64,000 bases of DNA. Source: Flexibacter flexilis DSM 6793. GTDB lineage: Bacteria > Bacteroidota > Bacteroidia > Cytophagales > Flexibacteraceae. The stretch spans positions 744,001 to 808,000 of the forward strand of contig NZ_FOLE01000001.1 in the NCBI RefSeq assembly GCF_900112255.1, read 5' to 3'. Shown piece after piece: positions 53,375-61,461 of this stretch. Each line of letters starts with the position of its first letter. The first letter of the stretch is position 1. The position numbers and the translations under genes were made by a program. The notes below the pieces were generated by a model, which was not told where the DNA came from, made no database searches, and worked only from the letters and a program-made list of their open reading frames with translations.

Positions 53375-54361
53375 ATGAACCAATTAAGTATAATTTTTTT
53401 AACAATCATCTTTAATATTTTCACAACACAAAGCCATGCCCAAACATTACGTAAGCGTACAACTTTATTGATGGGCGGAAGATTTGATATTACAATCGTT
53501 GCCAACGATTCAGCCACCGCAGAACATTATATTGATACCATCATCACCGAAATTACGCGCATCGAATACTTAATTTCGGACTGGAAACCCCAGACACAAA
53601 TCTCGGAAGTCAATCGTAATGCGGGTATTAAGCCAGTGAAAGTGGACAAAGAAGTTTTTGACCTCACGCAACGCGCAATTCACTGGTCAGAAATCACAAA
53701 CGGGGCTTTTGATATTAGTTTTGCGGCCATGGAACGTATATGGAAGTTCGACGGCTCCATGACGACCATGCCAACACCCGAAGCGGTGCGCAAATCCGTC
53801 CAAAAAGTAGGCTATAAAAACATAATACTGGACTCGGCAGCCTCAACAATCTTCCTCAAACTCGAAGGCATGAAGATAGGTTTCGGAGCATTGGGCGAAG
53901 GTTACGCAACAGATAGATGTCGCGCCATGATGCAGGCCAAAGGAATAAAAGCAGGCATCGTCAATGCCTCAGGCGACATGAGTGTTTGGGGAACTCAGCC
54001 CAACAAAAAAGCATGGAACATCGGCATTACCAATCCTTTCAAGAATGACGAAATATTCACGACCCTACACCTCACAAATGCGGCCATAACTACCTCAGGA
54101 AGCTACCAAAAGTTTGCAATCATCGACGGCAAACGCTATTCACACATCATCAATCCCGCAACGGGCTACCCCGCCACAGGATTGTGCAGCGTTACAGTCG
54201 TAGGCGAAAGCGCAGAAATAGCAAACGGCTTCAGTACTTCCATAATGGTGTTGGGCAAAGAAGAAGGCCTCAAGTTATTAAGCAAATACCCCGCCTACCG
54301 TTGTCTAATGATTACGGACACAGGCAAAATCCTGAAAAGTAAAAACTGGAAAAGGAAGTAA
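53375..54361 (+). CDS. apbE: FAD:protein FMN transferase ApbE
   Basis: Periplasmic enzyme that transfers FMN from FAD onto Ser/Thr of target proteins. It has 328 residues. The signal peptide (MNQLSIIFLTIIFNIFTTQSHA) is followed by MGGRFDI, ISDWKPQTQISEVNR, GFGALGEGYATDR, NASGDMSVWG and YSHIINPATGYP (H257), the successive FAD- and Mg-binding motifs of the family. The usual HxxDP is HIINP here. Nearby, though on the opposite strand, lie a DUF2271 protein with a TGASVT motif and a PepSY flavoreductase, its likely partners. Confidence 0.94.
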   Translation: MNQLSIIFLTIIFNIFTTQSHAQTLRKRTTLLMGGRFDITIVANDSATAEHYIDTIITEITRIEYLISDWKPQTQISEVNRNAGIKPVKVDKEVFDLTQRAIHWSEITNGAFDISFAAMERIWKFDGSMTTMPTPEAVRKSVQKVGYKNIILDSAASTIFLKLEGMKIGFGALGEGYATDRCRAMMQAKGIKAGIVNASGDMSVWGTQPNKKAWNIGITNPFKNDEIFTTLHLTNAAITTSGSYQKFAIIDGKRYSHIINPATGYPATGLCSVTVVGESAEIANGFSTSIMVLGKEEGLKLLSKYPAYRCLMITDTGKILKSKNWKRK

Positions 54362-54394
54362 AATGCAAGTAAATAGAACTGTGAATTGCATCAC

Positions 54395-54436
54395 AAAAAC
54401 AAAAGCCCCGACATCATCGTCAGGGCTTTTGTTTTT
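54395..54436. terminator. Bidirectional terminator between apbE and dnaA
   Basis: A perfect 14-bp stem pairs 54395-54408 with 54423-54436 and has A/T tracts on both sides. It lies 33 bases after apbE and abuts the dnaA stop. Confidence 0.92.
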
Positions 54437-55864
54437 TTATCTAATTTTCAATTTCTTTTGTAACTCTTCGATAGATGTTTTAAACTTTCGATTGGTATCT
54501 ATCAGGTCATTGACCGACTGTATCGCATGAATTACGGTACTGTGGTCGCGGCCTCCGAAATGCAAACCAATTGTTTTGAGTGAATAGTTGGTATATTCTT
54601 TAGCAAAATACATAGCCACCTGACGCGCTACCACGATTTCCTTTTTGCGTGTTTTGGCTTTGAGCGAATCTATCGTAACATCAAAATACTCAGAAACAGA
54701 ACGTTGAATAAAATCAATATCAATTTCTTTTTCGATGTTATGCACCATATTTTGCAAAATTTGTTTGGCCAAACCAATATCAAATTCGCGACGGTTCAGG
54801 GTCGTTTGCGCCACCAACGAAATAAGTATGCCTTCCAGTTCGCGCACGTTGGTATCCACGCTCGAAGCCAAATATTCTACTACTTCAAACGGCAAATCAA
54901 TGCCATCGCCTTGCATTTTCTTTTGGATAATGGCAATACGCGTCTCAAAATCAGGCTGTTGCAAATCTGCCGTAAGTCCCCACTTGAAACGAGAAGCCAA
55001 ACGCTCGTGCATACCTTTCAGGTCTTTGGGCGCACAGTCGCTTGTCGTGATGATTTGCTTACGCAAACCGTGTAAGTGATTGAATATGTGAAAGAAAATT
55101 TCCTGAGTACGTTCTTTGCCCGCCAAAAACTGCACGTCGTCGAGCATAAGCACGTCCACTTGCATATAAAAGTTGGTGAAATCCTGAACGCTATTATTTT
55201 TCAATGAATCCAAAAACTGATTTGTAAATTTCTCGGAAGAAACATACAACACAAATTTGTCGGGGCGGTCTTTCTTGATTTGGTTGCCGATAGCATGTAG
55301 CAAGTGTGTTTTGCCAAGCCCAACGCCACCATAAATCATCAAGGGATTAAAAGCAGTATCGCCAGGTTTGTTGGCCACAGCTACACCCGCCGAACGCGCA
55401 AAACTATTGCAAGTACCTTCGATGTAGGTCTCGAACGTATAGTTAGGATTTAGTTGCGACTCGTGTATATGATTGTTGTCGAGGCTACGCAACTGAAAAG
55501 GACTGCGCCCTGTACCCGCATTGATAGAACTCTCATTATTTTTGGTTCTGGCCAACTCTGGTTTGTTGGTCGGGATATTGATAGCCAACGGCTTGTTTTG
55601 CTCGTTGCCTTTGTCAATAATCACAGAATAATCCAGCATTCCGCGAGGACCTAACTCCAAATAAATAGCACGCCACAGCAACTCTACATATTGCTCCTCC
55701 AACCATTCGTAAAAAAACTGGCTTGGAACTTGAATCGTCAGCACGTTGTCGGTTAGGCGCAATGGTACGATAGGCTCGAACCAAGTTTTAAAGTTGGCCT
55801 CGTCTATGTTCTCCTTGATTACGCGAAGACAATTATTCCAAACCGTGATATGGTCTTTGTGCAT
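54437..55864 (-). CDS. dnaA: Chromosomal replication initiator protein DnaA
   Basis: ATP-dependent initiator that binds DnaA boxes at oriC. It has 475 residues. Domain I is recognisable (WNNCLRVIKENIDEANFKTWFEPIVPL). Domain III has NPLMIYGGVGLGKTHLLHAIGN and DVLMLDDVQFLAGKERTQEIFFHIFNHL. Domain IV has LKTIGLHFGGRDHSTVIHAI for box recognition. The length is typical. The upstream gap contains no TTATNCACA box, so oriC is probably elsewhere, as in many Bacteroidota. Confidence 0.98.
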   Translation of the reverse strand: MHKDHITVWNNCLRVIKENIDEANFKTWFEPIVPLRLTDNVLTIQVPSQFFYEWLEEQYVELLWRAIYLELGPRGMLDYSVIIDKGNEQNKPLAINIPTNKPELARTKNNESSINAGTGRSPFQLRSLDNNHIHESQLNPNYTFETYIEGTCNSFARSAGVAVANKPGDTAFNPLMIYGGVGLGKTHLLHAIGNQIKKDRPDKFVLYVSSEKFTNQFLDSLKNNSVQDFTNFYMQVDVLMLDDVQFLAGKERTQEIFFHIFNHLHGLRKQIITTSDCAPKDLKGMHERLASRFKWGLTADLQQPDFETRIAIIQKKMQGDGIDLPFEVVEYLASSVDTNVRELEGILISLVAQTTLNRREFDIGLAKQILQNMVHNIEKEIDIDFIQRSVSEYFDVTIDSLKAKTRKKEIVVARQVAMYFAKEYTNYSLKTIGLHFGGRDHSTVIHAIQSVNDLIDTNRKFKTSIEELQKKLKIR

Positions 55865-55958
55865 CGAAATGATAGAGTATAAAAGCTAAATGAATTAAGC
55901 GTTAGTATTTTAAGTTGTATTAAGGCAATAATGAGTAGTGTTGCTTCGGTTTGCACCG

Positions 55959-56031
55959 CAATAATACGGGCAATCTCAAAAATGCAAAATGATATTTCGC
56001 AGGTTCCGCAAACAGTCTTTTGCATTTTGAG
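55959..56031 (-). promoter_or_regulatory. Possible dnaA promoter overlapping an inverted repeat
   Basis: On the minus strand TTTG at 55988-55985, an 18-base spacer and TATTATTG at 55966-55959 (one mismatch) form a candidate promoter about 95 bases before dnaA. The -33 element lies in one arm of an 11-bp perfect inverted repeat (55979-55989 with 56018-56028), extended by three further pairs after a bulge. A factor bound there would affect dnaA. The rest of 55865-56225 is AT-rich, with nothing else recognised. Confidence 0.4.
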
Positions 56032-56225
56032 GGCGACAAAAGTCCCAAAAAAAACGCTAACAAAAAAATATTGTTACTGTTTAATTTTTGGTTTTATGTC
56101 ATCGAACGCAAGAATTTTACTTTTTATATACGTTTTGTGTTGTTTTACCTCGCAAATTAAGCATAAATGCGATTTTGACGTACTTTTTTTTATAAAAATG
56201 CTCAAAATTTTAGGTTAAATTTTTC

Positions 56226-56582
56226 CTAATAAAAAGCGTCTTCAAGGTGTAAAATCTCTTGTAGCTGTTGTTTGTGCACCAGAATCGAAACAATATCAAA
56301 TCGGATAAGCCCTTGCCAATTCGTTTTGGAAATATATTGCTCGGCAGCCGCCACGATTCGGGCGGCTTTGGCCGTGCTTACGGCCTCTTCGGGATAGCCG
56401 TGCAAAGCCGAACTCCGCGCCTTTACCTCCACAAAAACCAATAGCTTTTCTTTTTGGGCAATAATGTCGATTTCCGTGCGGCCTTCGCGGTGATTGCGGG
56501 CTACTATCTCAAATCCTTTGTCGGTCAAGAATCGGGCGGCCATATTTTCGCCTTCTTGTCCCAGTTCTTTGCGCTGATTCAT
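56226..56582 (-). CDS. yraN: YraN family (UPF0102) endonuclease-like protein
   Basis: A 118-residue protein of the restriction-endonuclease-like fold. LGQEGENMAARFLTDKGFEIVARNHREGRTEIDIIA followed by LLVFVEVKARSS contains the E-x(n)-D-x(n)-ExK nuclease motif (D in EIDII, EVK). Its cellular role is unsettled. It follows the small lipoprotein gene by 7 bases and is the last gene of the exbB cluster. Confidence 0.93.
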   Translation of the reverse strand: MNQRKELGQEGENMAARFLTDKGFEIVARNHREGRTEIDIIAQKEKLLVFVEVKARSSALHGYPEEAVSTAKAARIVAAAEQYISKTNWQGLIRFDIVSILVHKQQLQEILHLEDAFY

Positions 56583-56589
56583 GGATTTT

Positions 56590-56958
56590 TTATTCGATAA
56601 TGGCTTCGCTAATAATGCCCATGGCCGACGAACTAAACTTAATTCGTTTGCCCAACGCGGCTGCTTTGGGGTCGCATTGGTTGCCAGCCGAAATAAAATA
56701 AGTAATGTATTTGCGATTGCGTTCGTCCAGTTCGTTGCGGTCTGGTTTGCCCAGCAATTGCATCAAATGGCGGTCGCTAATGCCTTTGAGTTGGGGACGA
56801 ATGCGTTCCAAATTCGTTTGCATCGTGTCGCGGATGCCTTGGCAGGCGTTGCGGTCTGCACGCCATGCCTCAAAGTCAAATCCTTTGATTTCGGGGGCAG
56901 AGGTGCAGGCCGCTAATACTACTAAAGTTACAGATAATAAGATGGTTATGCGTTTCAT
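56590..56958 (-). CDS. Small lipoprotein, BamE-like
   Basis: A 122-residue predicted lipoprotein. The signal ends in LAAC, with lipidated Cys at residue 18. The mature part has a helical segment and then LKGISDRHLMQLLGKPDRNELDERNRKYITYFIS, which resembles the SmpA/OmlA (BamE) pattern of a helix, a loop with GKPD and beta strands. Two further Cys (NAC, NQC) could form a disulfide. It lies between exbD and yraN with 15 and 7 bases between genes. BamE identity is tentative. Confidence 0.7.
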   Translation of the reverse strand: MKRITILLSVTLVVLAACTSAPEIKGFDFEAWRADRNACQGIRDTMQTNLERIRPQLKGISDRHLMQLLGKPDRNELDERNRKYITYFISAGNQCDPKAAALGKRIKFSSSAMGIISEAIIE

Positions 56959-56973
56959 TGTTGAAAGAATTGG

Positions 56974-57372
56974 CTATTTACTTTTGTCTGTGGCAATCAC
57001 CAGCGGAATGCGCAAGCGATTCACAATGTCCACTACTTTTACCAATTCTTCTACGGTTACGGACTTGTCCACGCGCAACACAACGGTTGGATTTTCGTAG
57101 TTTTTGGATTCGCGTTGCAGTTCGGGTTCTAACGTTTCCAAACTCACCATGCGTTTGTCGATATAATAGCTCAGATTCGCGCTAATCGAAACGTTAATGG
57201 CGTGGTGCGAAATGGTCTGTCCTGTGGAGGCTTTCGGCAACAACAACTTAATAGCGTTGGGGCTGGCCAGCGTCGAGATAATCAGGAAGAACAAAAGCAA
57301 AAAAAACAAAATATCCGAAAGCGACGAGGCCTCAACTGCGGCGTGTGGTCGGCGATGTTTTCTAAAATTCAT
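56974..57372 (-). CDS. Biopolymer transport protein ExbD/TolR family
   Basis: A 132-residue inner-membrane protein with one helix (SLSDILFFLLLFFLIISTLA, about 17-37) that carries the conserved Asp (D20) for proton passage, then a periplasmic domain. With the adjacent ExbB-like gene it forms a proton-driven stator that energises TonB- or Tol-type transport. It starts 39 bases after the exbB stop. No tonB or tolA is in the window, so ExbD and TolR cannot be separated. Confidence 0.92.
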   Translation of the reverse strand: MNFRKHRRPHAAVEASSLSDILFFLLLFFLIISTLASPNAIKLLLPKASTGQTISHHAINVSISANLSYYIDKRMVSLETLEPELQRESKNYENPTVVLRVDKSVTVEELVKVVDIVNRLRIPLVIATDKSK

Positions 57373-57411
57373 ATTGTCAGCGGTTGTTTTTTGTAAGAAA
57401 AAAATAAAAAC

Positions 57412-58119
57412 CTACTGAACAGGCTTATGCAAAATATCTAAAAAGTCGATGGCAGTTACTTCCATTTTGTGCGTTACGCGGTCAATCATGCCCGTCAGGT
57501 AAGTGAAAAGCATGTGCGCCAACACCCCCACAATCAAGCCAGCCGCCGAGGTAACCATTTTCTCATAAATACCGCTGGCAATGATACCGATACTAATGTT
57601 ATCGGCCAACGAAATGTTATAGAAGGCTTTAATCATACCCATAACCGTACCCAAAAAGCCAAACATTGGCGCGATGGCCGCAATAGCTCCCAAAATTGAA
57701 AGGTTTTTTTCCATTTTGTAAATTTCTACGCGTGCCGTGTTTTCGATGGCGCGTTCGATGTCGGCCACAGGCGAACCCAAACGCGTAAGTCCTTTTTCGA
57801 GCAGACGCGCAATCGGGTATTTGGATTGGCTGCAATAAGACATTGCGCCCTTCACGTCGCCCGAATAGAGTTTTTCGCGGATTTGAGCAAGAAAATTAGC
57901 GTCTAATTTGCCCGCGCTGCGGATATAAAGAAAACGTTCGATGAATAGAAAAATGGCCGTAAACGACAAAATGAAAATAGGAATCATTACCACGCCACCT
58001 TTCATCAATAAATCAAAAACCGAAAGGCCTTCGGCAGCAGCGGCAGGAACAGTAGTGGCCGCGCCTGTTTGTGAGCCGCCAGTTTGGGTGATTTGCAATA
58101 GAATCCAAGAAAGTTGCAT
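57412..58119 (-). CDS. MotA/TolQ/ExbB proton channel family protein
   Basis: A 235-residue inner-membrane protein with three helices (about 36-55, 135-160, 185-205). The signature ENTARVEIYKMEKNLSILGAIAAIAPMFGFLGTVMGMI is the ExbB/TolQ channel core, spread over helices 2 and 3. The start is the ATG at 58119; a TTG two codons upstream is less likely. It heads a cluster with exbD, a BamE-like lipoprotein and yraN. Confidence 0.92.
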   Translation of the reverse strand: MQLSWILLQITQTGGSQTGAATTVPAAAAEGLSVFDLLMKGGVVMIPIFILSFTAIFLFIERFLYIRSAGKLDANFLAQIREKLYSGDVKGAMSYCSQSKYPIARLLEKGLTRLGSPVADIERAIENTARVEIYKMEKNLSILGAIAAIAPMFGFLGTVMGMIKAFYNISLADNISIGIIASGIYEKMVTSAAGLIVGVLAHMLFTYLTGMIDRVTHKMEVTAIDFLDILHKPVQ

Positions 58120-58291
58120 ATTCAATTTTTATGTTTTTAGAAAAAATCAATTCTGTTTAGAAAAATACTAAAAATTCGGAAATCACGGGCTTTATTTATT
58201 TCCAACGCCCAAATTTTGTGTAAAATTATAAACTCTGACACAAATACAAACCCACTGCATTTTAAATTTGCTTTAAAAACCACCAAAAAGT

Positions 58292-58324
58292 AAAAAGCCT
58301 CCCTGTAAAACAAGAAGGCTTTTT
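58292..58324 (-). terminator. Intrinsic terminator of acyl-CoA dehydrogenase gene
   Basis: A 9-bp stem pairs 58292-58300 with 58316-58324. On the minus strand it ends in TTTTT. It lies 21 bases after the stop. 58126-58291 is otherwise AT-rich and empty. Confidence 0.8.
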
Positions 58325-58344
58325 GTGTGTCAGAATTATTCTGC

Positions 58345-60138
58345 TTAGAATGGATATTTGTTTTCTTTAATAACGTGAGCCGCAATACGACGACGTGCCG
58401 CAGTAGTGTTGTAAGGAGCAACTTTTGTAAAGCGTTTCAAGCCCATCAACATTACGCGCAACTCATCACCTTCTGCGAAAGCGTTAATTGCTTCTTTACC
58501 AGCTACATTTGTTTTGTCAACTGCTTTGTATAGGTAAGAAAGAGCCAAGTCTGTGTAGATGCTGCAAGCTTCTTCGCCACGCATACCAATCAATTTTTCG
58601 GTACGCAAAAGAGCAGATTCAGCGGCATATACTTCGATGAGCATATCGGCTACATTCATCAAAATTTCTTGTTGTGCGTCGATTTTCACAGTGAATTTTT
58701 GTACTGCTGCACCCGCTACCATCAAAATAGCTTTTTTCAAGTTGCGCAATACTTTTTTCTCTGCTACGAACAAACCGTCTTCGTCGTCTCCAAATTCTGG
58801 GATAGACATGATTTCTTTCGCAACGGCCATTGCTGGAGTCATTACGTCCAACTCGCCTTTCATAGCACGTTTCAGGATAGTACCTACGGCCAAAATGCGG
58901 TTGATTTCGTTTGTACCTTCAAAGATACGGTTGATACGTGAGTCGCGGTAAGCTCTGTCCATTGGTGCATCAGCCGAGAAGCCCATACCACCATAGATTT
59001 GAACACCTTCGTCAGTAACGTAGTCAAGTACTTCCGAACCGTGAACTTTAGAAATAGCACATTCGATCGCGAATTGCTCAACACCTTTAAGTTTTGCTTC
59101 GTTTTCGGCCATGCCACCTGCGATAAGTGCGCTTGTAGCTTCGTCAATGTTTTGACCTGCTCTGTACGAAAGAGCTTCAGTAGCATAAATACGGATAGCT
59201 TGTTCAGCGATTTTGTATTGGATAGCACCGAAAGAAGCGATTGGCGTATTGAATTGTTTGCGTTCGTTAGCGTATTGTACAGACAAACTTGCCACGCGCT
59301 TAGAAGCACCAATAGCAGCACCGCCCAATTTGATACGGCCAATGTTCAAGATGTTTACAGCGATTTTGAAGCCGTTTTCGCGTGTAGAAAGCATATTTTC
59401 CACAGGAACTGGCGTATCGTTGAAGAAGATTTGACGCGTAGATGAGCCTTTGATACCCATTTTGTGCTCTTCTTCGTTCATGGTGATGCCACCGAATGAT
59501 TTTTCAACGATGAAAGCTGTTAAGTTTTTGTCGTCACCGATTTTAGCAAAAACAGTCATTACGTCAGCGAAACCACCGTTCGTAATCCACATTTTTTGAC
59601 CAGTGATAAGGTAGTGCTTACCGTCTGCCGACAAAACAGCTTTAGTTTTGCCAGAGTTTGCGTCCGAACCAGAATCTGGTTCTGTGAGGCAGTAAGCCGC
59701 TTTCCATTCGCCAGAAGCTAATTTTGGCAAATATTTATGTTTTTGTTCTTCGTTACCGTAGTAAAGAATTGGCAAAGTACCGATACCTGTGTGCGCCGAA
59801 AGAGCCACCGCGAACGAGTGACCGCCACCGATTACTTCACTTACAAGCAAAGACGTGTTAAAGTCCATGCCGAAACCGCCGTAGTTTTCGGGTACTGACG
59901 TGCCCAACAAACCCAACTCGCCAGCTTTTTCCAAAAGCGTAGGCATGAACGTAGGGTCTTTTTGTGTGTCGATTTTGTCCAAGTGTGGGAAAACTTCTTT
60001 CTCTAAGAAATCTTCGCAAGTCTTGGCAATCATGCGTTGCTCTTCAGCAAATTCTTCTGGAATGAAAATTTCGTGTGCCGCTGTTTCGCGGATTAGGAAT
60101 TCGCCTCCTTTAATGGCTTTTTTGGTGGTAGTCTCCAT
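58345..60138 (-). CDS. Acyl-CoA dehydrogenase, long form (VLCAD-like)
   Basis: FAD flavoenzyme for the first step of fatty acid beta-oxidation. At 597 residues it has the extra C-terminal domain of the very-long-chain/ACAD9 branch. AYCLTEPDSGSDANS and ITGQKMWITNGGFAD bind FAD and substrate. The catalytic glutamate is probably E407 in RIFEGTNEINR, preceded by YGGMGFSADAPMDRAYRD. Electrons would pass to electron-transfer flavoprotein. No other beta-oxidation gene is adjacent. An extremely AT-rich stretch lies upstream. Confidence 0.93.
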   Translation of the reverse strand: METTTKKAIKGGEFLIRETAAHEIFIPEEFAEEQRMIAKTCEDFLEKEVFPHLDKIDTQKDPTFMPTLLEKAGELGLLGTSVPENYGGFGMDFNTSLLVSEVIGGGHSFAVALSAHTGIGTLPILYYGNEEQKHKYLPKLASGEWKAAYCLTEPDSGSDANSGKTKAVLSADGKHYLITGQKMWITNGGFADVMTVFAKIGDDKNLTAFIVEKSFGGITMNEEEHKMGIKGSSTRQIFFNDTPVPVENMLSTRENGFKIAVNILNIGRIKLGGAAIGASKRVASLSVQYANERKQFNTPIASFGAIQYKIAEQAIRIYATEALSYRAGQNIDEATSALIAGGMAENEAKLKGVEQFAIECAISKVHGSEVLDYVTDEGVQIYGGMGFSADAPMDRAYRDSRINRIFEGTNEINRILAVGTILKRAMKGELDVMTPAMAVAKEIMSIPEFGDDEDGLFVAEKKVLRNLKKAILMVAGAAVQKFTVKIDAQQEILMNVADMLIEVYAAESALLRTEKLIGMRGEEACSIYTDLALSYLYKAVDKTNVAGKEAINAFAEGDELRVMLMGLKRFTKVAPYNTTAARRRIAAHVIKENKYPF

Positions 60139-60229
60139 AAAATATTGTTACTTTTTAGGTGAAACGTCTTAATTTGTGCTGTAAAGTTAGAGATTTTAAA
60201 ATGAAAAGCGCAAATTGAATTTGTTTTTG

Positions 60230-60348
60230 TCAAAAATTATTAAAATATAATTTATTGAAATTTTCGAGAAAAAATAATTTATTACCAAAAAAACAAAAAA
60301 TACAGAATTTAATATTTAAAAAATTGATTTAATTAAAATAAAATTTTT
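60230..60348. other. Extremely AT-rich spacer
   Basis: Only a handful of G or C residues occur in about 120 bases before the glycosyltransferase stop, mostly A and T runs. No hairpin terminator can be made out. It contrasts with the roughly 45% GC of neighbouring genes. Confidence 0.8.
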
Positions 60349-61326
60349 TTAAAAATATTTTTTAGTCCAAAGATAACACTTATAAATTGGATATAAATTT
60401 AGACCAAATCTTGAAAAAGTTAAAATAAGTTTACTTGTCCAGTCAAGCAAGCCCATTTGCTGTAACAAATTAGCGTATTTTTGTACTAAATCAGGATTGT
60501 GCATAAATGCCGACTGCCGCAAATGATACCTTACGAACACGGCCAAAGCCTGCTTTTCTTCTTGATTAATACACAGATTATCAGCTTTTTGACAAATAAT
60601 AAGCGTAGAAGAAAGCATTTTATTTTGACGTTGTGTGTAGAATTGTTGGGATAAAGAGCCACGCACAACGCGGTACTTGGTTTGTACTGAATCCTGAAAC
60701 AGCAAGTCCCAATTCCTCGCCAATCGCATCATCACATCAAAATCTTCGTAGGCCAGTGTCTCGTCGTAGCCGCCAAGCGCACGCAACGGCTGCGCACGGA
60801 ACATCAGCGTAGGCGAACAAATGAAATGCCCCAGAAATAAACGCCGAAAAATATTGCCCGAAGCCACCGTTTCCAGTAGTTTTCCGTTGGCGTCGCGCCG
60901 AAAATGCGTGTGTAGCGGTTGGCCAGTTTCCGAAATCAGCAGCGCATCGGCAAAAGCCGCCGCCGCCTGCGGATTAGCCTCCAACAAACTGACTTGTTCG
61001 GCCAAGCGTTGCGGCAAAAGCACATCGTCCGCCGCAAAATCAATCACATATTGGCCTTTGGCCTGCGCCAAACCGCGATTAAAAGCTGCACAATTGCCGA
61101 CATTTTGCTCCAAAGCCAAAAAAGAAATGGCTTGCGGCTGTGGCGTGTGCTGTGTTATCCAGTCTTGGATGACGGTTACACTGTTGTCGGGGCTTTGGTC
61201 GTCGATGATAATCAATTCCCAGTGTGGGTAGGTTTGCGCCAACACTGAATCCAAGGCCTCCGCCACAAAACGCGCATGTTTATAACACAAACAAATAACA
61301 CTAACCAAAGGCAATGAGTTGGGCAT
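60349..61326 (-). CDS. Glycosyltransferase family 2 protein
   Basis: A 325-residue cytoplasmic GT-A enzyme. LVSVICLCYKHARFVAEALDSVLAQTYPHWELIIIDDQSPDNS is the nucleotide-sugar site, and YVIDFAADDVLLPQRLAEQ has the DxD-like metal motif (ADD). YEDFDVMMRLARNWDLLF follows at the acceptor side. The C-terminal 60 residues are hydrophobic and basic. No polysaccharide cluster surrounds it, so it is an orphan. Its 3' end runs into a very AT-rich region. Confidence 0.9.
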   Translation of the reverse strand: MPNSLPLVSVICLCYKHARFVAEALDSVLAQTYPHWELIIIDDQSPDNSVTVIQDWITQHTPQPQAISFLALEQNVGNCAAFNRGLAQAKGQYVIDFAADDVLLPQRLAEQVSLLEANPQAAAAFADALLISETGQPLHTHFRRDANGKLLETVASGNIFRRLFLGHFICSPTLMFRAQPLRALGGYDETLAYEDFDVMMRLARNWDLLFQDSVQTKYRVVRGSLSQQFYTQRQNKMLSSTLIICQKADNLCINQEEKQALAVFVRYHLRQSAFMHNPDLVQKYANLLQQMGLLDWTSKLILTFSRFGLNLYPIYKCYLWTKKYF

Positions 61327-61409
61327 AAAATATCAGAAAATGCAAATTATTAATTCATTATCAATCCTTTACAAGAAGAAATAATAATGATAAAAGGCAT
61401 AAGTTAATA

Positions 61410-61447
61410 AAAAAGCCGCGTTTAATTGAGTTTAAACGCGGCTTTTT
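61410..61447 (-). terminator. Intrinsic terminator of mgtE
   Basis: A perfect 16-bp stem pairs 61410-61425 with 61432-61447 around a 6-base loop. On the minus strand it runs into six T residues. It begins 14 bases after the mgtE stop. Confidence 0.92.
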
Positions 61448-61461
61448 GTCAAAGAAAGAAA

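Noticed and set aside
55865-56225. oriC beside dnaA
   Set aside because: No cluster of TTATNCACA-type DnaA boxes or matching 13-mer repeats was found in the gap.
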